Source of the DNA: Nematostella vectensis
Lineage: Eukaryota > Cnidaria > Anthozoa > Actiniaria > Edwardsiidae
Direction of reading: 5' to 3'
NCBI RefSeq assembly: GCF_932526225.1
Contig: NC_064038.1
Coordinates: forward strand, 9,981,070 to 10,045,069
Length of the DNA: 64,000 nt
In this document: one piece after another, positions 47,701 through 58,600 of the stretch
Layout of the letters: each line of letters begins with the position of its first letter
Numbering within the stretch: position 1 is the first letter of the stretch
Program-made: the position numbers and the translations under genes
Notes under the pieces: generated by a model
The model's database searches: none
Seen by the model: the letters and a program-made list of their open reading frames with translations, nothing else
What the model was told of the DNA's origin: nothing

Positions 47701-50161
47701 CCTGGGGACCACAAAACACTGTTGGAAAGCTTGGATACCGCTGACTAGGTGCAGCTGTGTTTGACTTTGACGGGCTGTATAAAACTCAGAATAGGGAGTT
47801 AGCATAATTTGGGGAAAATTAATAACACCAATAACCTTTGTTTTTGGTGTTATTATTTTTTTATATGAACCTCTGTTTTAATGCATAATTTGGCTGAAAA
47901 AAAAATAAAGGCCTGATTACAGTACTTTGATCAGACGTCTTTCATCATGCACTGAGATATACAGAGCACATTCTCTTTCTCCTTTTTCTTTTTTTCTTAT
48001 TCTCTATTTCCTTGTAGCCTGAATAAAGGTACTTGCTGAATAGATTGCTAGCAAGAATTTTTTGGCTGTCAGGGGCAGATATAGCTTTTCACTAAAGGGG
48101 AGGTTTGGCTCAGTGACAAAGGGGGAGGATAATTTTGTTTGTTACATATGGCTTTCTAGCAGCCCAAAGGGAGAGTTAAACCCACCTAAACCCTCCTCCT
48201 AGATCTGCTACTGGCTGGCTATCAAATATGACACCCTATTGTCCTACCACAACTCCAATTTTTTTTACTGTTGTAGGAGCATGTTTTTATAATACCAACT
48301 AACTTTTTGGTTCAGCCAGGAATTCAAGGGTTTTCTGCAAGTTTGGTTTTTTAAAGCCTTATTATTTTATTTTGGTTTTTAAGATTCCAACACAATATAT
48401 CATGCAATTTCTATTAAAATCATTATAGAAATATCTTTATTAGATGTTGTAAATTTATAAATTTGAATTCTCCAAAAGCCACTGTCTTTCCGAATCACTT
48501 TTCATGTCAATTTCTCTATTCACTCATGAAATCAAATAATTTGACTTTACAGAAGAGGGCAAAAAGGTTATTGGAGAGATGAAGGTCATGAATGTTACAC
48601 TCAGCAGACAAGGACAATACCAGTGTTGGATATTGCCAGATGCCACAGGTCCAGGAGGCTTCGTCTCCAAGCATGGTTTTTCTCTTACAGTTATTCCAAG
48701 TATGTAGTTGTGATACTGGAATATTAAAACAGATTAAAGATTGTTACCATTTTTCTATATGCAAAAGAATGGATTACTAAAAGCTATTTCATATCAGGGT
48801 TAGTGTTATGTCATGGAACAAGCACTGAAACAGTTGATAATAATCACATAATCACATAATCACATCAACTGCCAATGTTTTCTTGAACACTAAGAAAAAA
48901 GTGTGATTGACTTTGACTTTGATCCAAAAGCCACCTGCCCCCTTCTTCCATGTAGAGAATCTCCTTTTGTAAGTTTCAATTCCTACTCTTTTAGGGTCTG
49001 AGTTGCCAGATATCGCAGTTGCAGAGAACAGAATCGATGCAAAATTTGACCAGATCATTTACCTGGTGTGCAACTTAACAAAGAAAGGTGCTGCATACAC
49101 AAGCTTAACCAGGATGGAGTGGTTGAAAGATGGTGTTGTAATAGAGAAGCAGCTTTACCCGAAAGACGAGCAACTGAAGCCCTTAAATCTGACAATCAAA
49201 AATCCAGAACAGGGTGGGGTCTATACTTGCCGACTGACCTCCCTCCTGAGATCTGTGAGGACATATAATCTGACTGAGCAAGTAACTGTCACAGGTCAGT
49301 TGAAACCATGTGGATGACCACCTCTTGCCAACGATGTTAATAATGTATTTTTGCACGGGATGTGTGGTTCTTCCCATGTTGACCTGATTTTTTAGGGGTC
49401 AAAATTGAGCCTCAGGTATTTTTAAGGGGTATCTGAGAGGCTGTATCTAATTTTTTGGGTGTAATTCTGGTTTATTTTTTGTTGCAATTTTTGGTGTGCA
49501 GCTGTTTTTAGGGGTACCTTAATCTTTATTTTCTTGGGAATTAATTTTCCTGAACATTTCCTTTGGTGGAGTCTAAATTTGGAAAGAAAAACTGTGTTAG
49601 GGAATTTAATTTCGCAAATTTGTTCAAGTGGCTTGGAGATCTCAATAGAACAATATTCAATCTCTGTCCTAGAGATGTCTGTGAGTCTTTAAAAGTCGCA
49701 TATATTTTGAAATTGTGAAAATCACAAATTAAGCAGAATAAGGAATGTCTCAAATTTTTCAACAAGCATCCCTGGCACTTTTATCCTGAACAACTCCCAC
49801 CCCTGGATTTATACCACGGCTAGTATATGACACTCATGCTTAGATAAGCCTCCTCCTCAAGAATGAGAAGGCAGAGTTTCTTCAGTAGCATTTTTTTTTT
49901 GTAAATGTTGTATTGTAACAAATTGTATTTTGTTTCATTTAATAGTTGCACCTAAAGCCTTTGCATCAACAAAACCTGATGAGGAGGGTATTGAGATCGT
50001 TTGTAAGAAGGGAGAATCAGTGAGAATGAAGTGTGAACATAAGGGAAATCCAATCAGTGTTGGATGGGATCGAGAGCCAAAGAATGGACAGAGAGCACCA
50101 ATCAATGATTGTAAGTCTTTTTGTCACTGTCCATCTGTTTGCCTTTCCTAATTAGACGTGC

Positions 50162-50254
<93 letters not shown>

Positions 50255-53200
50255 TAGTTTTAAGTATTTTTATTATTACTTACCTGACAGATCAATGCAT
50301 CGTTGAGAACACGGAGAGAACTCACTCATATTTTCAGGGATTTCCATTTATCCATTAATCTTTCCCATCACCTTTTGTTTAATCCTTGCCTTGCACCCTC
50401 CCCCCTCCCTCCTCCCTTTTTGTAAGCCATGGGTCTGCCCTGTAAGCCACAAATTAATTTCTACTTTGCAAAAATATCATTGCATTTATATATTTACCAT
50501 GCAACCTTTTTTTTTTCCTGCCCAGCTCATTATCAGTTGGTCAGCAAGAACGCCTTTGAGGGCTTTGAGCTGGTTATTGATGAAGTGCAATACAATGACC
50601 GTGGAGACTACTTTTGCTGTATTAAAAACGCTACTGGACACAGCAGAGATTGTCAGAAGTACACATTGCGAGTCAAGGGTATGACAAACTTTTGAGAGGA
50701 TGAAAATCCTCTTTTTAAACACAGACGCGCAATATAATAGGAATAGCTCTGCCCCTTTTTTGCAAGCTCTTGCACAAGTCGGCGCCATTCACAACTAGAC
50801 TTCATTGAGTGAGGACCTCTGAAACTGACAGAAGAAAACCTGGCAAAAAGTAGAGCTGTACAACAAACTACGACAACTTCAAAGTACAAGAGAATGTGAA
50901 AGAACTATCAGACATATCATATTCAGTGTTTGGTGTCAATTCTCTATAAAAACAAGAACAAAAATTTGAGAAATCTAACACAGCCCATGCTTGTTTTAAT
51001 TGAAAAATAAAATTCAAAAACAGCAGTTCTTGCACACTTTTGAAATGGCGACATTATAGTGTGCAAGAATATGAAAATATTCATCTGTATAAAACCTACA
51101 GTATCTAATCCTCACTATTTTTCGTTTGGTTTCAAGAGGTCAATTTACACTCCCTGTGCCTCTCAATACTGGGTTCTGTGTTCAAATCATGGGTTTGTGG
51201 TTAAAGATGGGTTAAATTTGGTGATTTGTACCTTTAAACTAAATGAAAAAATTTACAGTATTAAAACAAAAAGAACCCAACAATGCAATTCATTCTTGTG
51301 ATTATTTTAACAATTTTGACTAATAGTACCTTATGTTTCCCATCAGATCCCCTGGGCTACCTGTGGCCTCTGATTGGGATCATAGTTGAGATCATCGTGC
51401 TGATAATTATCCTTGTAATATATGAAAAGTGCAAGAAAAAGCAGGAAGATGACTGTGAGTAGTTAATATGTATTGATGATGTATTTTTGTTGTTGTTGAT
51501 GATTATGTTGATGATGATAATGATAATGTTGTTATGGTGACAATGATGCTGTTGTTGATGATGATGTTGTTGACAATTATGTTGTTGATGATGTTGATGA
51601 TGGTGTTGGTGATAATGTTGTTGTGTTGTTGACAATGATGCTGTTGTTGATGATGTTGTTGACAATAATGTTTTTGTTGATGATGTTGATTATGGTGTTG
51701 ATGATAATGTTGCTGGGTTGTTTACAATCATGCTGTTGTTGATAATGGTGGTGTTGGTGATGTTGTTGAAAATGATGTTGTTTTTAACAACGACACTAGT
51801 AAATCGCGCGTTCTGATTGGTCAAGGGTCACATGCACGCTTGGCATTAGCAGGTCCGCATCTCCCCAAAATTGTAACGTAAGAAAACAATTTAATTGTTT
51901 TAATTTTTTAGTACTTCTGTCCTCTTTGCATATTTTTGTTCATGAAGCGCTGTAAGGTCATCTGTGAAAGTATAAGAGGACAGACGTGCACAAAAATGAG
52001 ATCTTTCTGTTACGTTGATGATGATGGTGTTGATGATAATGATGCTGTGTTGTTGACATTAATGCTACTGTTGTTGATGATGTTGTGTTCTTTAAGTTGC
52101 TGTCGCTGTTGTTAATTATCTATTGTTAGTGTTTGTGTGGGTTAACATAACAGAATGTATTTTTAAAATAATGTATTTTAAAAACAAAGAAAATAAACTC
52201 AATCCAATAATTATAGTGAAAGTTCAGAAAACAAATCATCATTATTTGACATGATTATCTCATAATCATTATTTTCTGACAATTCCTTATTTTCTCTTTT
52301 TTATCTTTCTGGCTGTGGACCTTTGGAAACTGCAGTTGGCAGGCAAGTATTAATATTTTTTTATTGTATATCGCTAAAGAACACTGCATATGTTTTTCCG
52401 TATCCACTCGTCAAATAATCTCCTTTTTGAGCGCATTCTCCGTCTGGACATTCTCACCTCATTGATTATACTCTCTCTTAAGTCTCCTCCATTCTTTTTC
52501 GGGGTCGTTACGTAGTTGGTTAAGGTTTCTTTTTGATTGTGAAAGACAACAAAACTCTTACCCCTTGACAGAAAAGATTGAGATTATAGAGACAAAAAAC
52601 TGATTTGTAGAGCAAAGATAATATGAACAAAACAAATACGTAACATAATGTTTTTTTCTGTGTAACTGTCCCCTAAAAGGTGTACTGACGGCTATTACGT
52701 AATTATTAAATGACGTATTTTTAATAACGTTATTTCAGTATTTTGGTCTTTTGATATCGTAAGCTTCTCATCCATTCTGTGCAATACTGATGGTGCTAGA
52801 CGGAATTTAATTAACGATAAACACTTATTATACGCTAGTTAGTCCAGACCTTGGCTGTCTTTGCGCTCGGCATTCTGGCTCGCCGGAAAGAGAGCTCTAA
52901 GTGCAACGCACGACTAAATATACGCCTGATCAGGACCAGCACTAGGAACGTATAACAGTACTATTTCCTAGAGTGATCCGTTCAAAGACTGGTTATTTTA
53001 GATCTAAACACAGGTAGCCCAGGTTTACGGCAAGTGTAGAAGATCTATGAGAGAGTTTTTGTGTGGGCGATCCTAAGTTTCATGTAAATTTAGAGAGGCA
53101 TTATGAAAATGATCGTGAAATAACTCGTTATCGCTTTTGCCATTTAAAACCCTCCCACAGTAGAAGCAACATTGATGGGGAACTTGTTGCCGTTGTTTAC

Positions 53201-53398
53201 AAACGTGCCTGATTCTGATTGGCTCACACCCTAACAAAATTATATTGTGGGGGGGGGGGGGGATAAGCCTTTTGGATGAACTAACATAATATCTACTATC
53301 TTTGTCACAGAACTGACGGGAATACAGATATCACATACACGACCTCCCCAAGTGGCGACAAGGCTAGTCTGCGCCTGCGCAAAGGCACTGGGCAGTAG
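44784..53398 (+). CDS. Basigin/neuroplastin-like three-Ig single-pass membrane protein, second complete paralog
   Basis: Exons: 44784-44856 (signal peptide, MARCWKVVMKTLVVFVLSFA), 46822-47043 and 48553-48699 (Ig1), 48995-49294 (Ig2), 49946-50110 and 50526-50678 (Ig3), 51347-51454 (membrane), 52336-52342 (7-nt microexon), 53311-53398 (tail, TAG). Total 1260 nt, 420 aa. Ig signatures: STKCIGMD/YQCWILP; YLVCNLT, EWLKDG, YTCRLTS; MKCEHKGNP, VGWDRE, FCCIKN. The membrane exon reads YLWPLIGIIVEIIVLIIIL then YEKCKKK, again with the intramembrane Glu of basigins. The tail ends in GDKASLRLRKGTGQ, similar to GDKGTVRLR in the other paralog. Likely a transporter escort or adhesion protein by family; partner unknown. 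More diverged in sequence than the two genes at 6010-20598 are from each other. Confidence 0.86.
47395..47580. repeat. Cluster of TTCCTAGGAA-like palindromes in intron 2 of the third basigin-like gene
   Basis: CCTAGGAATATCCTAGGATT, TTCCTAGGAAATC and CCTAGGAATTCCTAGGAAAT lie within 180 bp, with AAATCCTACGATAACC and TTTCCTACGATTTTCC as outer direct partners. It may be a small element with palindromic subunits. Confidence 0.6.
50164..50249. repeat. (TC)n dinucleotide repeat, about 43 units
   Basis: A pure CT run lies in intron 5 of the third basigin-like gene, 54 bp after the exon 5 donor. The Ser-Leu frames it opens are not genes. Confidence 0.97.
51468..52100. repeat. GTT/GAT-rich degenerate trinucleotide array split by an insertion
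   Basis: Units like TTGTTGATGATG run from 51468 to about 51790 and resume at 52013-52090. The unrelated 51790-52010 segment contains CTTCTGTCCTCTT and AAGAGGACAGACG as inverted partners, so it is probably a small insertion. The whole lies in intron 7 of the third basigin-like gene. Confidence 0.75.
52336..52342 (+). CDS. 7-nt microexon (TTGGCAG) with a GC-AG donor
   Basis: Upstream is GGAAACTGCAG, as in the paralog. Downstream is GCAAGTATT, the classic strong form of a GC donor (AG|GCAAGT), where the paralog has GTAAGTATT. Including these seven bases links the membrane exon to a 28-codon tail ending at 53398. Skipping them gives T+AA, an immediate stop. Using the GT four bases further (11-nt exon) also gives a stop in the next exon. 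Confidence 0.72.
52838..52905. repeat. Partial copy of the TAGTCCAGACCT inverted-repeat family
   Basis: TTAGTCCAGACCTTGGCTGT, CTTTGCGCTCGGCATTCTGG and CTCGCCGGAAAGAGAG match the left end of the complete copy at 54000-54339. It is in the last intron of the third basigin-like gene. Confidence 0.7.
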
Positions 53399-55686
53399 CA
53401 TGCCCAAATATGGAAACACCCGTGTTCCAATTATGGAACACGTAAACCCGTGTGGTGTATAAGCGATTATAATTGCACTGATAATTTTAAAAAAACATTT
53501 GTAATATTTTCGGAAAGCAATTTCGGTCACGCTGTCGTTTTTATATAGTAAATAAGGAATTTTTCCATTAATTGAATTTTCACCTTCATAATTATTATTT
53601 TAAAATTCTAAACGCAAATCGTACTTCCTCAAAGCGAACCTTAGAATCCCTGTACGTTTATGACTGGAGTACCATTTAAGATGCGGAGTTTTTGATTTGT
53701 CTAACGTGTTCATACCCACCCGTACGTTTTTTATTTTCATTTCGAGGTAGTTAGATAAGGTGGATATAGGTTAATACGGTAGTGTGACCCCGATAACTCT
53801 AAAAAGAAAAACAAAAAATTATTTCAAATGTTTCAGTTGATTGGAGATTGGAAAAGATGAAAATTTGAGTTTGATGGTTGTTTCCAATTTGTCCTAAGAT
53901 CGAGTTATCGGAGTTTCATTTAGTTGTTTGGTGGATGGCGCCATATCAAATCCCCTTTCCTTCTCACTTTGCGCATCCTCCTTCTTCCCTTCTTTTACCT
54001 AGTCCAGACCTGGGACTCTCTTTGCGTTCGACATTCTGGCTCGCGTGAAAGAGAGTCCAGTATTTATTGCATGCGCATGCGCGAAGATACACCACGTATA
54101 TGTGCTGTGGCGTGGCTGCTTAGTTCAAGATGGCTGCAAGAGGGACAAGCGAGGGTTTATTTCAGAAATAATACGCTAATTTTGGTCGTGGGTAAATACT
54201 TGATTATCAATCTTTTCTGAGAACACGACAGATGATAATTAGAGTTTAAAAAAGATATAAATCAATGAATTTTTTCAGTTTTCGTTATTTTCACGCGCGT
54301 CTTTAGTACAATAGCAAAGAGAGTCCCAGGTCTGCACTATCTTTTACCAAGATGGAGGTTATGTTTAGTTTTGGTTGATGGCGCCGTTAACCATCAAACT
54401 TTTGTACTTTGTAATTTTTTCTTCCACCTTGTTTTTTTTTTTTTTTTAATTTGTTTCATCTGCGACGAATTATTTAGTGTTATTTAAAATAATGTATTTA
54501 ATTAAAATGGAATTTGCACTTATAGAGAATAAAAAAATAGTAATCGTTTTTCTCGAACAATTGTTGGCATTTTAATTTTGTTTTAAAATTTCATTTTGTT
54601 TGTAATTTCTGAGCAAATTTCGTTTTAGCGCGCGCCAAAGGCAAAACAGAAATGCGCACGCAAAATCATCTTTCAACACTCGTCAGCGCGCGCGCCCTAA
54701 ACTAATAAAACGCACTAGATTTCAGGGTTAACTATCATGTTTAAGGTTTTCCACTTATGGTGTTTTTATTCTAAAAATCAAAACATCGTTCCAATGCAAA
54801 GAAAAATTTAATATCTTTTGACAATAATCGATTTTGCGTAACGCCGTGACGTACACAATTCAAGAATTGTTCACCTCAAACAGCGCCGATTGCATTAAAT
54901 AAAGCTAGCCTGCTGGATGTTAAATTTTTTTCTTGAAATTGGATTATCTATGAAATATTTTTTCTAGGTTTAGACACTTACGAATAGATTCTAATTCTAT
55001 TATATTTTCCTTTTGTCGACATTGAAGACAAATTTTTTTTTGAAAAATATGAATAAATAATTTCCCCCAGAGCTTATCGATTGCGCTTATTTAAAGGACG
55101 GCAAAGAAATAAAGGGGAATTTCCGTCTTATTGTACTTCCTTTAAATAACGAACCCTTTTCATTTAGGCCAAAATGTCTTAAGTTTTCAATAAGCAAATT
55201 TAACGACATTCTTAAAACAACTCAATTAATCGTTAATGTTTCATTGACAATGACTTTAGAGGTAATTTTATTATGCAGTAAGAAATCATGTTATCTGTTT
55301 TGGCTATTGGACTTTGCATAAGCTAAAATAGCTTGATGAGAGAAGGCGATTTGAGCAAAATGCGCGAGCGATTCGCTTTCTTTCTCCACAAGAAGTTCTA
55401 CCTTCGCTCGCGCGTTATCTGTTATCTGCGTGCTTTCGTGATTTGCTACCTTGTCAAAAAAAATGCGAGCGTCATCACGGGAAAACCAGTAGAAATTCGT
55501 TTACAATGTCGCGAGCGATTTTCGATTCTATGTTATTCTTTAACTGCTCAAACGTAGGAATTAATTTTGACTGTATTTTTTCCATCGCTCATTAGGCGCT
55601 TTGCGCGCCACGGTAGGCATTTCCCAGCATTGTAAATCATAAAAGGCTATTTTTGAAGTCCCTTGGCTATTTTTTTTTTTTACATC
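53399..55686. other. Intergenic region between the basigin-like gene and the HCN gene
   Basis: It holds the basigin-like 3' UTR, one complete inverted-repeat element (54000-54339), T-runs at 54430 and 55670, and GCGC-rich patches. I support no gene. The poly-T just before 55687 may belong to the HCN 5' UTR. Confidence 0.65.
53991..54348. mobile_element. 340-bp MITE with 9-bp target duplication TCTTTTACC
   Basis: Element 54000-54339 starts TAGTCCAGACCTGGGACTCT and ends AGAGTCCCAGGTCTGCACTA; 25 of the first 26 bases pair. TCTTTTACC occurs at 53991-53999 and again at 54340-54348. A 9-bp duplication suggests Mutator-type mobilisation; 8 bp plus a chance base (hAT) is possible. Confidence 0.86.
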
Positions 55687-58600
55687 ATGAAGCGCTCGGA
55701 TTTTACTTTCATCAATGAGGTAGAGCCAGGGACAAGCAGTGGCGATGGAATGACTGTTGGATCTCAAAATGCGGGGACTTCTTCAGAAGGCGAATCTAAT
55801 GAATACCTTAGAGATAGCACAGGAGGGCTAAACAAAGTTGCTGTGAAGTCGAGAGCTTCAGAGAAAGGGAAAAAACAGACATCTCCCAGTGCTCCTACTT
55901 TTACGATTGTCGATATCGACCTGGATAGAAGAAGGCCTACAAAGCTTGAACCTATTACTCATGTTAATTTTGAGGGTAACAATGAGCAAACGAAGGTGAG
56001 CCCGAATGCAAGAATGGAATCAATAGACAACCAAGCATCAGCTCATGAGATAGAAATGGATGATCTTATCAAAGGACATTCAGAACGGAGATCTGCTAGT
56101 GTCTGGGAAAAAGGAAGTGAACCAAATGCAAATGCTCGTCACCGGCATCATTTATCGTTGAGTTTTCCGCATTTATCCATAGATGGAGCTGCTTTTCAAA
56201 GTGCTATTGAGATGCGTTTAAAGTCTTGGCTCAAACCCATGGACAATAAAATGAACATGAAGGTATTTGGCAGCAAAAGAGCTATGAAAGATGAGCAACT
56301 GAGATATAGTCGCGCCGGCTGGGTTATTCATCCTACTAGCATTTTTAGGTAAGAGGAAATTTTGCTGAACTGCCGGTATCTAATCTATTACTTTACAATC
56401 TATAATTTTAAAATTTATCGTTAGTGCAGGACCGTAAAGTGCGGAAATAGAGGGTCGGGACTGTCTTCAGATTGGACACACCTCCATACTGCCATTGATC
56501 TGTTGTTGGCGTTTTTCCATCCCCCCGCCCCCCTTCTCCTACTTCCCCTGGGTTTTCGCCACGGGGCTGTAGTGTTCACGTTAACTCAATTTCTTAGCGT
56601 TGTACTGTGAATCCTCATTAAAGAAAATAGAGGTAATTTAAATATTTATCCGTATTCCGCCACTCATCTGCTCATCCGAAAATATTGTTCATTATTAAAT
56701 ATTATTTTGTATATAATTGACGTATAATGTGATATTTTGATATAATATCTCTTATATAATATCTCTAATAAATAAATTGATTTATTAAATTAATTAAACA
56801 AATTTAATTTGCTTAATTAAAAATAAATAAGTAAAATGATAAATTAAATATACAAGCAAAGAAATAAATGAATAAGTTTATGCTTTTATACATAATATAC
56901 GTAAAAGCTTAGCCTTCTATGATTTGTTTTTGTTGTTGCAGGCTTTACTGGGACATGTGGGTGCTGTTATTACTTCTTATCAATTTGTTTGCTCTCCCGG
57001 TGCTCATCTCGTTTTTCGCCGACAATGTCAGCGCTCGATGGATTGCGTTCAATGCGGTGTCCGACACTGCGTTTTTACTGGACATTCTTTTGAACTTTCG
57101 AACAGGGGTTCTAGTGCACGGATCACCAAACAAGTTCATTCTGGATCCAAAAATCATCGCAAAAAGGTAAAATACAAACAAAAATACTTATTGATTAAAA
57201 AAAAAAAAACACCCTTGCGATTTTTCACCTCAAAAGGACAATCCTCGGGTACCCAGGGCGTCTAACGAGGCATGAGAGCTAGACGGTGACGGTGGAGGTG
57301 GGGGGGGGGGGGGGGGGGGGGGGGGGGGTGGGTGGGGAACGGAAGGATAAGACGTTTTCTCCCTCTTTCTTTTCTTTTTCGCCCCCTTACCCCTCCCCCT
57401 CCGCTGGCCTTGTTCCGCCTCGTTCTCGCGCCTGTGACCTCGACGCCCTGGGTTTCCGAAGAAGCCAGAAGCTATCAGAAGCTAAGCGTATCTATGATAG
57501 TGATGACGGGATGATGATGATGAAAGTAATTATAGATTTCCCCGCTTAGCAAGGGATTTTCTTTACTCACATTTCCAGTTTCCTACTTTTACCTTCTTTT
57601 ATGCTTAGAGTATGCATAAAATCATTAAATAAGTTACTATGGATGCTAAGTGGCTGGAATGAGACCAAGTGTGAACCGTGTCGCTTTGGCTATTTCCCCT
57701 TAACTGGTTTCCCTGGTATCATTCCTCTGCCAGCAACAACACGATGAAAAATACTGCAAAACATGAAAGAGGACTTGTGGACCACTAGCCATGTGCTTTA
57801 CTGGCATTTTTAAACTAAATACGTTATTTTACCAGGTACCTTAAGACGTGGTTCTTCATCGATCTCATCTCGAGTCTACCGATCGACTATATCGTTGAAG
57901 CAGCCACACAATCTTCAACCAAATCCCTGATTGGCGCCACACGTACACTAAAGCTCTTGAGATTCGCCAAGCTCCTCGGCCTACTCAAGCTTTTGCGCCT
58001 GTCTCGTCTTGTGCGATACGTTCAACAATATGAAGAGGTAACTCTCTAGTTATTTTTCTTAATTATTAAACAGCTTCTCTAAATTTTATCAATAATTTTT
58101 GGTTCTAACACTTGTCCGTTGCAAACAATAAATAATACGTTACAGACGTGGACTATTCGTACTGTAGAGCAGTGGCGTGACCAGACATTAGAAAAAGGGG
58201 TGGGGTCTTTTTGTCCCTTTCTCATTATGGTGAAGTGGGGGGGCAACCGCGGGTCGTGCGCCCTTGCCAATTGAAAAATAAAGGTTTTGCAAAAAAAAAT
58301 TCAAAAACTTCATCAATTTATTTTCCAGATCCTGAATGTGACGCGGTCAGTTATTCGCTTCATCAATCTTGTCAGCATCATCTTGTTGATTGCCCACTGG
58401 AATGGCTGCCTGCAGTTTTTGGTCCCTTACTTGCAGGACTTCCCCGAAACATCATGGGTCTCAATACACAATCTCATGGTAAATGCGCGATTACACACAC
58501 TCGAAGTTTGTAGGAAAAGGACGGTTGGGGAATGTGTGGGTACACAAATACAGAAACAAATGTTCAAAATTGGCGGGCTACCAAAGGCCCCTTCTCTGCC

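Noticed and set aside
50121-50358. Ser-Leu repeat ORFs
   Set aside because: They are translations of the (TC)n microsatellite.
55333-55557. 74-codon frame upstream of the HCN gene
   Set aside because: It has no recognisable domain, splice context or paralog; composition matches the surrounding non-coding sequence.
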